DNA from: Ariolimax columbianus
Lineage: Eukaryota > Mollusca > Gastropoda > Stylommatophora > Arionidae
NCBI GenBank assembly: GCA_036924085.1
Contig: JAVGWX010000025.1
Span: 25,514,488-25,578,487, forward strand
Direction of reading: 5' to 3'
Length of the DNA: 64,000 nucleotides
The position numbers and the translations under genes were made by a program. This document shows, piece after piece, positions 11,212 to 20,136 of this stretch (position 1 is the first letter of the stretch; every line of letters begins with the position of its first letter). The notes below the pieces were generated by a model. That model did not search any database. It was given only the letters and a program-made list of their open reading frames with translations, and was not told the origin of the DNA.

Positions 11212-11294
11212 CCCAGGAGTGGAGCCTGCGGCTTAATTTGACTCAACACGGCCAACACTGAAATGACTGACATGCCGAGACCACTTTCCGTGGG
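10011..11294 (+). pseudogene. 18S rRNA, 5' two-thirds (in E1)
   Basis: Starts with the universal 18S 5' end (TATCTGGTTGATCCTGCCAG) and runs through GTGCCAGCAGCCGCGG (530 loop) at about 10597-10615 to AAGGAATTGACGGAAGGGCA at about 11190-11209 and GACTCAACACGG near 11241. After that it degrades and ends near gtgggt. Scattered substitutions in conserved helices, for example CCGCGGAAATTCC for CCGCGGTAATTCC, mark it as a pseudogene. It cannot be a working rRNA gene: the 3' third is missing and no ITS or 5.8S follows. Confidence 0.9.
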
Positions 11295-12093
11295 TCTAAT
11301 ATGGAACTGGTGCTGGATTTAGACCCTCAGAAATCTGGGGTTATGCCCTCTGTGGCTCGGTTGGTCTGCATCCAGTGTCTGAAAAAGGAATTGACGGAAG
11401 AGCACTATCAGGAGTGGAGCCTGCGGCTAAATTTGACTCAAGACGCAAACACTGTAGAACGACTGACAAATCGAGAGCACTTTCGTTGGGTCTAATAGTG
11501 AACGTGTGCTGGTATTAGACCCACGGAAGACAGGTCAGCTCTCTAACCTTCTAATGAAGGACCGCTACGGAAACCGCGCTCTAACACCGCGGAAACCGCA
11601 GGCTCCAGGTACCTGGTCACGGACAAACAAAAGCCCTCGATTAATTCGTCCTGGCCAAAAAATGAACGGGTGCTGGAAATAGATCATCGGAAGACAGGTC
11701 AGTTTTACCCTACAAATGACAAGGCGTTGCTACGGAAATCCTGCTCAACTCGAGAGGAACCACAGATATTTGGTGCACGTACCAGGCTGATAAGAGAGGC
11801 TACCATGTGAGGGATAACGGCCGAACGCCTCTAAGCCAAAATCCCGCGCAAAAAGCTCAGCACGATTGCAAGGGGAGGCCTCGACATGGTGGGGACCTGG
11901 GGCCCCAGCCCCGCCCGGTCGAGCCGCAGAATGGGGACTCTGCCGACCGCCGATCAAAGCGGGCGGGAAGCTGCTCGATATTCACCCCATACGGCGATGA
12001 GGTATGAAACCATTTGTATAAGACTTAGTTCTCGGTCGGGGTACCCTAAGCAGTAGATCAGCTACCTCACTGCGAACTGCTGAGACTCAACCC
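11294..12093 (+). pseudogene. 28S/18S patchwork ending at the 28S 3' terminus (in E1)
   Basis: A 28S piece (gtctaatatggaactggtgc, 11294-11355) is followed by a second 18S piece (aaaggaattgacggaagagc to gttgggt, about 11379-11490) and another 28S piece (gtctaatagtgaacgtgtgc, 11490-11620). A longer 28S run then goes from about 11650 to 12093. It includes the sarcin-ricin-like CTCGAGAGGAACCACAG, GAACGCCTCTAAGCC, and the 28S terminal block with aagcagtaga and actgctgagactcaaccc. Homology to 28S stops there. Confidence 0.8.
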
Positions 12094-12540
12094 TTGACCA
12101 TGAGATATGTCCGCTCCCCAGGCGAACAACATTTCCGTGCAATGACCAGGCTTGTCCCCTGGGCAAATGCACTTTTTCGAGAGGAATCACAGGTCGCTGA
12201 CATTTGGTCCACGTGCTTGGCTGATAAGCTACCATCTGAGGGACTACGGCCGAACGCCTCTAAGCCAGAATCCCGCCCTTAATCTCAGCACCGCTGTGAT
12301 GGGAGGCTACGACATGGCTAGGATTTGCGTCCCAGCCCGGCCCGGTCGAGCCGCAGGAATGCACCTGATAAAATGCACTCCTTCCTCGCTCTTTGCATCT
12401 GTCTGCTATCAGTCATTCCAATGGACGCAGAACAGATGCAGTCCAGCGGACATTGCACCTCCTGTCCTATGGTGACAACCTCCCGGGTGGCGGGGAATGC
12501 TAGGCCGTACCATCACTGCAGATGAGCCGAGAAAATAAAG
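12094..12540 (+). other. E1 post-28S leader with an extra 28S insert
   Basis: From the end of 28S (accatgagatatgtccgc) the sequence matches E2 from 53890. E1 carries an additional 28S 3' fragment at about 12175-12290 (cgagaggaatcacagg through gaacgcctctaagccagaa) that E2 lacks at the equivalent place. This is a fourth 28S-derived piece. Confidence 0.7.
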
Positions 12541-12912
12541 CGAGCAAAAAGATACCTCACTCATATGCATATGCTACGTTGCTGGCAGGACGTGACGATC
12601 CTGGGAAAAAGTCACACTGGACTGCCTCTCTTCCGGGATAGTACAAACTAGTACATAGTCCATCATATCATTGCCAAACGCTATAGACACGAGTAGGGAA
12701 GACTCGTTAGTCCTGCAAGACAACTTCCTAAGAGAGACAACTCTGACCAAAAACAACTGCTGCCTTGCAGTAAGACTGGGGACAGCCAAAGGCTAAGGAG
12801 GGCAACCCTACAAAAACGCCTGTTGAAATCGGATGCACTGTGCCACTGGCTAACAAATCAAAACAGTGCAACGTAAATATCGCTGTAAACAGCGTACGAT
12901 GAAGAAGAAGAA

Positions 12913-12925
12913 GTATCATGAGAAG
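12913..12925 (+). repeat. Target site duplication of E1, right copy
   Basis: gtatcatgagaag, one mismatch from 9375-9387. The GAA tail ends just before it. Confidence 0.85.
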
Positions 12926-14060
12926 AAGAGAAAACATATCTCTGACGTCTCTTCAGCGAGAACCAGTCAAACCGGCGCTTGTTCGTACACCACCATCGTT
13001 GTTAACATACAAAGCACGAATGTTATCACGTACCTGACCTTTAATACCATATTTCCTCATTACCTTCCATAGCTTACACTTATTTACCCTGTCAAAGGCC
13101 TTTTCGTGGTCTATGATTTTTTACGCTTAACTGCCGGAGCGGGAAAATGGCATCATTACACCCTCGGTCTTTTCTAAAACCTGATTGTGATGAATTAAGC
13201 AGTGGTTCTACAATTGCTTGAATTCTCTGTTCGAGAACCCTAGCAAACATTTTTCCAACGTGGCTTAGAAGCGATATGCCTCTATATGAGCCGCGTTCTG
13301 TTTTGCTGCCGCTGTTCCGCAAAATAGGCACCACAACCGTTCTCTGTCAATCTCTAGGTACCATCCTTTCTAGCCACGCCTGATGAAATATCTGTGTTAA
13401 CCATCGGATACCGACTTTCTGGCAGACTTTAATATCGTCCGTCAGTATATTATCCACCCCTGGGGCTTTGTTGTTACGGCTTTGTCTAAGTGACTCTCTG
13501 ACCTCTTGTTCTAGTTTTATTCTGTCATTTTGGGCAGTTTGGCCTGGGTCTTGTACTATAGTTTGGTTTTGGGCAGTTTGACCTCCGTCTTGTACTATAG
13601 TTTGATGTTGGGCAGTTTGACCCAGGTCTTGTACTATAGTTTGATGTTGGACAGTTTGGCTCGGGTCTTGTACTATAGTTTTGTTTTGGGCAGTTTGACC
13701 CGGTTCTTGTACTATAGTTTGATGTTGGACAGTTTGGCCCAGGTCTTGTACTATAGTTTGATGTTGGACAGTTTGGCCCAGGTCTTGTACTATAGTTTGA
13801 TGTTGGACAGTTTGGCTCAGGTCTTGTACTATAGTTTGATGTTGGACAGTTTGGCTCGGGTCTTGTACTATAGTTTGATGTTGGACAGTTTGGCTCGTGT
13901 CTTGTACTATAGTTTGATGTTGGACAGTTTGGTTCGGGCCTTGTACTATGGTATGATGTTGGACAGTTTGGCTCGGGTCTTGTACTATAGTTTGATGTTG
14001 GACAGCTTGGCTCGGGTCTTGTATTATAATTAGGTTTTGCTCAGGTACTGAGTTTGTCAT
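12926..14060 (-). pseudogene. LINE RT N-terminal part with an in-frame minisatellite (right arm of the split LINE)
   Basis: Reading right to left: a run of 13-residue repeats (TIVQDLGQTVQHQ) from about 14030 to 13530, then IKLEQEVRESLRQSRNNKAP, GVDNILTDDIK, a frame change, and GSYRGISLLSHVGKMFARVL followed by SQSGFRKDRGCNDAIF (RT motifs 0 to 2). Then KLWKVMRKYGIKGQV leads up to E1. The reading order continues across E1 into 9374-8560, so one LINE was split by E1. Stops and frameshifts show it was already dead or has decayed since. Confidence 0.7.
13530..14030. repeat. 39-bp minisatellite (about 13 copies)
   Basis: Unit close to tttgatgttggacagtttgg plus cccaggtcttgtactatag. The length is a multiple of three and both strands stay open. 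It is continuous, in frame on the minus strand, with the LINE RT leader that follows. Confidence 0.9.
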
Positions 14061-14330
14061 CTTACGCTATTTAAGTATTTAGAAGTTCTGTGAAAACAGT
14101 CTTCCTTGTAGCTCTCGCAAACGGAGAGCACCAATCTTTCGGTAAATAACCTCTGGGTGGTGTATAATGTACCATGGATTGCGAAGTATAATGTACCATG
14201 GATTGCGAAATCTGTAAAATGCAGAAATTACACAGTAGCTAAATATAAAAACAATCTGTTTTGTAAATAACACGACTTCTTGGAAACCAACATATTTTGG
14301 CCCCAGATTTCTGCTGAAACTATTTTGTCT
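14060..14330. other. Intron D-E, right part
   Basis: Unique sequence with a short duplication (gtataatgtaccatggattg occurs twice, near 14160-14200). No gene recognised. Confidence 0.4.
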
Positions 14331-14735
14331 GACTTTTATTGCGAGTGGTCCGCCGGGGTCTTTGTGTACCACAAGAATAGCACCCTTAACCCACATAGGG
14401 CATGTCGTAAAAGGCGACTTACTGTGTGAAATGGCATAACACCAGTCAATATTACGTGGTTTGTTAAGAGCAGCATAGATGGCGCCTTACAGGCTACGTG
14501 TCTACTTTACTCTAGGGTTTGAGTTTATTAAGATAGACTTGCATATCGGTTAACCATCCTCTGCAACATTTGTCCTAGATTAGCGGAGTACTACGATGAT
14601 CTAGTGTAGTCCGTTAAGCAGGACTGTTTTTTATCATGGCTACATCTACCTTATGCCAGAGCTGGTACCTCCCCCACAGGGGAACAGACCCCTGTAGAAG
14701 TAAAGGTCGACTAAGACTTAGACTACTGATGTTGT
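14330..14735 (+). mobile_element. Interspersed repeat family F, copy 1
   Basis: Matches 25150-25430 in the same orientation: shared words include gcatggatggcgcc/gcatagatggcgcc, attaagatag and atcggttaacca. It is non-coding and of unknown class. Confidence 0.5.
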
Positions 14736-14788
14736 TAGATACGACTTTCCAACTACATGTCTTGTCCCCCAGATGCCAGACTTCTTAC

Positions 14789-14912
14789 CCCTATACTTAG
14801 TCTGCTACCCTGTGGCTCCAACGTTTTGTTCTTCTCCAGGACGCCAAACAAGATGTCGTCCCACCTGATCCGCCAGCTCATTTCTGCCAGTTCAGCTTCA
14901 AGCTTGATGTGT
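14789..14912 (-). CDS. Receptor guanylate cyclase, exon D (cytoplasmic linker)
   Basis: A 124-bp exon with acceptor ttgtttcaccccaaacag and donor GGG|gtaagaag on the minus strand. It starts with one base that completes the split Arg codon of exon C (phase 2) and ends in phase 0, matching exon E. The product begins HIKLEAELAEMSWRIRWDDI and goes on to PQGSRLSIG. The LE.EL...W.IRW..I signature sits directly inside the membrane of receptor guanylate cyclases, linking the transmembrane helix to the kinase homology domain. The charge pattern (basic start, then acidic and tryptophan-rich) is as expected for that linker. Exon identity is inferred from motifs plus phase agreement on both sides. Confidence 0.9.
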
Positions 14913-14992
14913 CTGTTTGGGGTGAAACAACCAATCAAAGCATAGTCAGACATTTCGTTAGTCAGTGAGGAAGGAAACACTGTCGTGAGAGC

Positions 14993-16246
14993 ATGTAAGT
15001 TGTGGTGAGACTAAGTTGTGGTGAGGCTAAGTTTTGGTGAGACTAAGTTTTGGTGAGGCTAAGTTGTGGTGAGGCTAAGTTTTGGTGAGACTAAGTTTTG
15101 GTGAGACTAAGTTTTGGTGAGACTAAGTTTTGGTGAGACTAAGTTTTGGTGAGACTAAGTTTTGGTGAGACTAAGTTTTGGTGAGACTAAGTTTTGGTGA
15201 GACTAAGTTTTGGTGAGACTAAGTTGTGATGAGGCTAAGTTGTGGTGAGGCTAAGTTGTGATGAGGCTAAGTTGTGATGAGGCTAAGTTGTGATGAGGCT
15301 AAGTTGTGATGAGGCTAAGTTGTGGTGAGGCTAAGTTTTGGTGAGGCTAAGTTTTGGTGAGGCTAAGTTGTGGTGAGGCTAAGTTTTGGTGAGGCTAAGT
15401 TTTGGTGAGGCTAAGTTGTGGTGAGGCTAAGTTTTGGTGAGACTAAGTTTTGGTGAGGCTAAGTTTTGGTGAGGCTAAGTTGTGGTGAGGCTAAGTTTTG
15501 GTGAGACTAAGTTTTGGTGAGGCTAAGTTGTAGTGAGGCTAAGTTGTAGTGAGGCTAATTTGTGGTGAGGCTAAGTTGTGGTGAGGCTAATTTGTGGTGA
15601 GGCTAAGTTGTGGTGAGGCTAAGTTTTGGTGAGGCTAAGTTGTGGTGAGGCTAAGTTGTAGTGAGGCTAAGTTTTGGTGAGGCTAAGTTGTAGTGAGGCT
15701 AAGTTTTGGTGAGGCTAAGTTGTGGTGAGGCTAAGTTGTGGTGAGGCTAAGTTGTGGTGAGGCTAAGTTGTGGTGAGACTAAGTTGTAGTGAGGCTAATT
15801 TGTGGTGAGGCTAAGTTGTGGTGAGGCTAAGTTGTGGTGAGGCTAAGTTGTGGTGAGACTAAGTTGTGGTGAGGCTAAGTTGTGGTGAGACTAAGTTGTG
15901 GTGAGGCTAAGTTGTGGTGAGGCTAAGTTGTGGTGAGGCTAAGTTGTGGTGAGGCTAAGTTGTGGTGAGGCTAAGTTGTGGTGAGACTAAGTTGTGATGA
16001 GGCTAAGTTTTGGTGAGGCTAAGTTGTGGTGAGACAAAGTTGTGGTGAGACTAAGTTGTGGTGAGGCTAAGTTTTGGTGAGGCTAAGTTGTGGTGAGGCT
16101 AAGTTGTGGTGAGGCTAAGTTTTGGTGAGGCTAAGTTGTGGTGAGGCTAAGTTGTGGTGAGGCCAAGTTTTGGTGAGACTATGTTGTGATGAGACTAAGT
16201 TGTGGTGAGGCTAAGTTGTGGTGAGGCTAAGTTGTGGTGAGGCTAT
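14993..16246. repeat. 16-bp minisatellite (about 78 copies)
   Basis: Unit gtggtgaggctaagtt, with common variants (ttgg for gtgg, gagact for gaggct, gatg for ggtg). The variants come in blocks, for example long ttggtgagact runs at 15060-15220, which suggests local homogenisation. It lies in the intron just upstream of exon D. Confidence 0.95.
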
Positions 16247-16294
16247 GTACGCCGTTGGAAGAATATAGGAACCATAGGAATGTTTTAAACATTG

Positions 16295-16630
16295 ATATTG
16301 GATCAAGAAGCTGAGCAGCGCATGAGCTGCAGCAGTCAGCGACCCATAGCTGACTGCTAGCGTCAGGGCCAGCGAACCAGAGCTGCCAAGACTCTTCTAC
16401 ACCTCCACGCAGTAATCCTGGATAACAGGCTGCAACGGGGCAGACTGGTTAAGGAGAAGAGACCGAAGAGGGAATGCTAACCCTGTACAAAAAAATGATT
16501 GTTGAAGTCGGATGTATTGGACCATAAGGTGCAAATATCGCAGTCAAGCTGTAAACTACGATACAACGTATTCCATTCTCTGGACTACATTCTGTTACTT
16601 CAGCCCTGTCAGGGTTTGGTAGATGACTGC
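16295..16630 (+). mobile_element. Interspersed repeat family R, copy 2
   Basis: A full-looking copy in the plus orientation, with agctgagcagc, cagcgaaccagagctgcc, atcctggataacaggctgc, gaagtcggatgtattggacc and ctgtaaactacg. It ends near gtcagggtttggtag. 16631-16805 is unique sequence without a gene. Confidence 0.65.
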
Positions 16631-16807
16631 CTGGGGACAATGAGAGCAGCGGATCGTATCCCCGAGAAGGGATATGTTGCTTTTTGTGTTGGGGCTAAAA
16701 TAAAGAAAGTTCGTGGCGCTAACAGTAGCGAAACTGTCCGTCATAATCAGCCTAAAAACCTCTCGACAGCCCCAGCAGTAGGATGACATATTTTAAACCG
16801 CAAACAA

Positions 16808-16825
16808 ATCTTCTTCTTCTTCTTT

Positions 16826-16856
<31 letters not shown>

Positions 16857-16868
16857 GTTTCTTCGTTT

Positions 16869-16901
<33 letters not shown>

Positions 16902-17215
16902 GTTTCTTCGGTTTCTTCTTCTTCTTCTTCTTCTTCTTCTTCTTCTGTTTCTTCGTTTTCTTCTTCTTCTTCTTCTTCTTCTTCTTCCTCTTTATCTGTT
17001 TCTTCGTTTTCTTCTTCTTCTTCTTCTTCTTCCTCTTCATCTGTTTCTTCGTTTTCTTCTTCTTCTTATTCTTCTTCTTCCTCTTTTTCTTATTCCTCTT
17101 CTTCTTCTTCTTCTTCTTTTTCTTCTTCTTCTTTTTCTTTTTCGATTTCGTCATCTTCATTTTTGTCTTCTTCTTCTTCTTTTTGCTCTTCTTCGTCCTC
17201 TTCTTCCTCTTCTCC
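16808..17215. repeat. (CTT)n polypyrimidine tract, about 410 bp
   Basis: Almost pure pyrimidine on the plus strand, with CTT units and a recurring tctgtttcttcgttttc interruption that makes a higher-order repeat of roughly 60-70 bp. Apparent Leu/Phe- or Lys-rich reading frames across it are artefacts. Confidence 0.95.
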
Positions 17216-17224
17216 TGCGTCCGT

Positions 17225-17355
17225 TATCAATCTTCCTCCACCAAGCCCTGAACAGGACTTTGCAAGTAGCAGGATGTTGTCCGGAGAACAGAATGCGCTG
17301 TGTCGCTTGACTGCGATATTTGCATATTTCGGTCTGACACATCCGTCTTCGGCAG
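17225..17355 (-). mobile_element. Interspersed repeat family R, 3' part, copy 3
   Basis: The minus strand has the GTCGGATGTGT landmark, CAAGCGACACAGCGCATTCTG and CTTGGTGGAGG, corresponding to the 3' half of family R. It ends against the CTT tract, which may have grown from its GAA-type tail. Confidence 0.55.
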
Positions 17356-17364
17356 CCTCGTGAT

Positions 17365-18040
17365 CTCAAAGACGGTGAGACACAAAACATGACCCATGTG
17401 TCTCAAAGACGGTGAAACACAAAAACATGACCCATGTGTCTCAAAGACAGTGAGACACAAAACATGACCCACGTGTCTCAAAGACGGTGAGACACAAAAC
17501 ATGACCCATGTGTCTCAAAGACGGTGAAACACAAAAACATGACCCATGTGTCTCAAAGACGGTGAGACACAAAACATGACCCATGTGTCTCAAAGACGGT
17601 GAAACACAAAACATGACCCATGTGTCTCAAAGACGGTGAGACACAAAACATGACACATGTGTCTCAAAGACGGTGAGACACAAAACATGACCCATGTGTC
17701 TCAAAGACGGGGGCGACACAAAACATGACCCATGTGTCTCAAAGACGGTGAGACACAAAACATGTCCCATGTGTCTCAAAGATGGTGAGACACAAAACAT
17801 GACCCATGTGTCTCAAAGACGGTGAAACACAAAACATGACCCATGTGTCTCAAAGACGGTGAAACACAAAAACATGACTTATGTGTCTCAAAGACGGTGA
17901 GACACAAAACATGACCCATGTGTCTCAAAGACGGTGAAACACAAAAACATGACCCATGTGTCTCAAAGACGGTGAACCACAAAAACATGACCCATGTGTC
18001 TCAAAGACGGTGCGACACAAAACATGACCCATGTGTCTCT
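17365..18040. repeat. 37/38-bp minisatellite (about 18 copies)
   Basis: Unit close to tgtctcaaagacggtgagac plus acaaaacatgacccatg. One copy has gggggcgac in place of ggtgagac. It abuts a family R fragment on the left. A poly-G region (18118-18154) lies just beyond the right end. Confidence 0.9.
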
Positions 18041-18244
18041 TAGTCCCTCCTGGCTAAGACTACCCCGACCTGCTCGTTGTGTAATCATGCCATATGTTTT
18101 GGGTTTCAACTTCACTGGGGTGGGGGGGGGGGAGGAGTTTGGGGGGGGGGAGGGGTCAAACATATTAATGCAAACGAGGTAATGGTGAACCCTAGAAGTA
18201 AAGGCTTCCACCACAAATACAAGATGACTATCATAATATAAGTA

Positions 18245-18545
18245 GGTAAGAGCAGATTGTCATCCTGAGCCTCAGAACGGGACACAACCGACTCCGCAGC
18301 CATATGTGTACAAAATATAGGGTTGGCAGCTCAAGTATGTGTACATGTGGACATGGACCCCAGACTACGGAGCATATACTTGAGGACTGTCCAGAGTATG
18401 AGATACTTAGGCGAGAGAACCAACACTGGAAGGGAAACTATATGGACATTTGTGTGAGCTGCAGAAAACAGTGAGGTTCATACAAGAGACAACTTTGTAG
18501 ATGTAGACGTACTCCAAGCGAACGAAAGCAGAAGAAGAAGAATAA
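18245..18545 (+). pseudogene. LINE 3' end with CxC...H...C finger and GAA tail
   Basis: The plus strand encodes ILSLRTGHNRLRSHM, then a finger of the form CTCGHGPQTTEHILEDC, and ends ccaagcgaacgaaagcagaagaagaagaa. The RTGHNRLR block and the finger are the same as in the E2 ORF C-terminus (RTGHNRLRYH; C-x-C...EHLLQNC), so this is a related LINE truncated at its 5' side. 18546-18890 is unassigned. Confidence 0.7.
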
Positions 18546-18892
18546 AATCAAAGTCCAAATGAAAAGCCATCCCTAGACCCCGAATTTGGTCCTAGCCAAC
18601 TGGGAAAATGACCTGAAGCCCACGTTGCATCGACGTGCTAAAGGACTGATTGCGGAGTCAGCAGTCGTAAACGTTGGAGCCTAGTAGGCGACAAGATGGG
18701 CGTCGCCCGGATCATGTGCTCCAAATAATGCATCCACTGGCTCTTCCCTGATAAGGGGCAACTGTCAGGGTCACCGTTTAACTTTCCCTTCAAACCATTT
18801 GTGAACGTGGTATCAATAAATAACATGTCGCCTTGCAGGTTTGGTTGCCATGACAAACAAACGAAATGTGTGCATAGCTGAATCAAGTTATT

Positions 18893-19410
18893 GCTGAACC
18901 AACGTGTTGTACAGAAAGGTTCAAACAATACAGATCGTGAACCAACGTGATGTACAGAAAGGTTCAAACAATACAGATCGTGAACCAACGTGATGTACAG
19001 AAAGGTTCAAACAATACAGATCGTGAACCAACGTGATGTACAGAAAGGTTCAAACAATACAGATCGTGAACCAACGTGTTGTACAGAAAGGTTCAAACAA
19101 TACAGATCGTGAACCAACGTGATGTACAGAAAGGTTCAAACAATGCAGATCGTGAACCAACGTGTTGTACAGAAAGGTTCAAACAATACAGATCGTGAAC
19201 CAACGTGTTGTAGATAATGGTTAAAACAATACAGATCGTGAACCAACGTGTTGTACAGAAAGGTTCACACAATACAGATAGTGAACCAACGTGTTGTACA
19301 GACAGGTTCACACAATACAGATCGTGAACCAACGTGTTGTACAGACAGGTTCACACAATACAGATAGTGAACCAACGTGTTGTACAGAATGGTTCAAACA
19401 ATACAGATCG
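18893..19410. repeat. 43-bp minisatellite (12 copies)
   Basis: Unit close to gaaccaacgtgatgtacaga plus aaggttcaaacaatacagatcgt. Units alternate between gatgtacag and gttgtacag. Confidence 0.9.
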
Positions 19411-19592
19411 CTGCTGCAAACCACGGCACTACATGTCTCCTTCAAGGATAATCTAGGACCCGGACTATACAGATATACAACAAAAGATCTTTTTACACAC
19501 AAAGACATATATCTCACACCATAGACACGCTGACACATCTGCCAACACAATCCTGCAGGTTTCACCAAAATGGGGCTTGGCGCAGATGCCAC

Positions 19593-19795
19593 GTGTTCAC
19601 GAGAGAAGCATACCATTCCCATCGAACACATCATAAAAAGCTTCAGGCTCACACGGAAAGAGAGACAACAATATCTGATCGCCCAAAACCGATTACAGAG
19701 AAAAGCCTAAGGGAAATCAAAAACCTTTACCTCAGGATGACCGCTACTTTTTTCGAAAAAATACAGGTTGACGTTTGACAGCGTACGAAGAAGAA
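19593..19795 (+). pseudogene. LINE 3' end related to E2
   Basis: In-frame C-terminus with MTATFFEKIQVDV then a stop, followed by gcgtacgaagaagaaaa. E2 ends MTAAFFEKIMVTV, stop, then tgtacgcagaagaag. A 5'-truncated relative in the same orientation. Confidence 0.7.
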
Positions 19796-20136
19796 AATAA
19801 CCTTACAAACAACCATGACTTTGTTTGACCGTTGCTATCTTTTTAAATGTCTAACTCCATTAAGTATCTTTCTGTCTACAAGTAGAACCTTCTTCACATT
19901 ACCCCAGTCCTTCGCTTCCTTCTTAATTGAATACTGTGCTTTCCATGTGGTTTATGTCTCCAGGCAGCATTTGGGCATGCGGCAAAGGAAAGTCTAGCAA
20001 CAACGACTCTCCAGTTGGTGGGTTTCTGTGCCTTTCAGACTTTTATGACCTCTTTATCATCAAATACCATGTTTCTTCTGTTGACTAAAAAAAAACCACA
20101 GAACGACACATCGTGAATGCAGGCTCGATTTAGGCA

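Larger units (their letters stand above)
9388..12912 (+). mobile_element. E1: rDNA-headed non-autonomous retroelement
   Basis: A 3.5-kb composite with clear borders: a 13-bp duplication on both sides and a (GAA)n tail at 12899-12912. In order it holds a putative 5' external transcribed spacer, about 1.28 kb of 18S rRNA, alternating 28S and 18S pieces, the 28S 3' terminus, and a segment matching the 5' leader of the E2 ORF (12540-12880 against about 54120-54465). It then jumps straight to the tail sequence gcgtacgatgaag. No endonuclease or RT is present, so it must have been mobilised in trans, most simply by a relative of E2. It begins with the same bases, atctggggtagttgtctcg, as E2. Confidence 0.85.

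Noticed and set aside
10011..11294. Functional 18S rRNA gene
   Set aside because: The 3' third, ITS1, 5.8S and ITS2 are missing, conserved positions are altered, and it sits inside a retroelement with a target duplication.
16747..17310. Lys-rich or Leu-rich proteins across the CTT tract
   Set aside because: Artefact of a pure trinucleotide tract.
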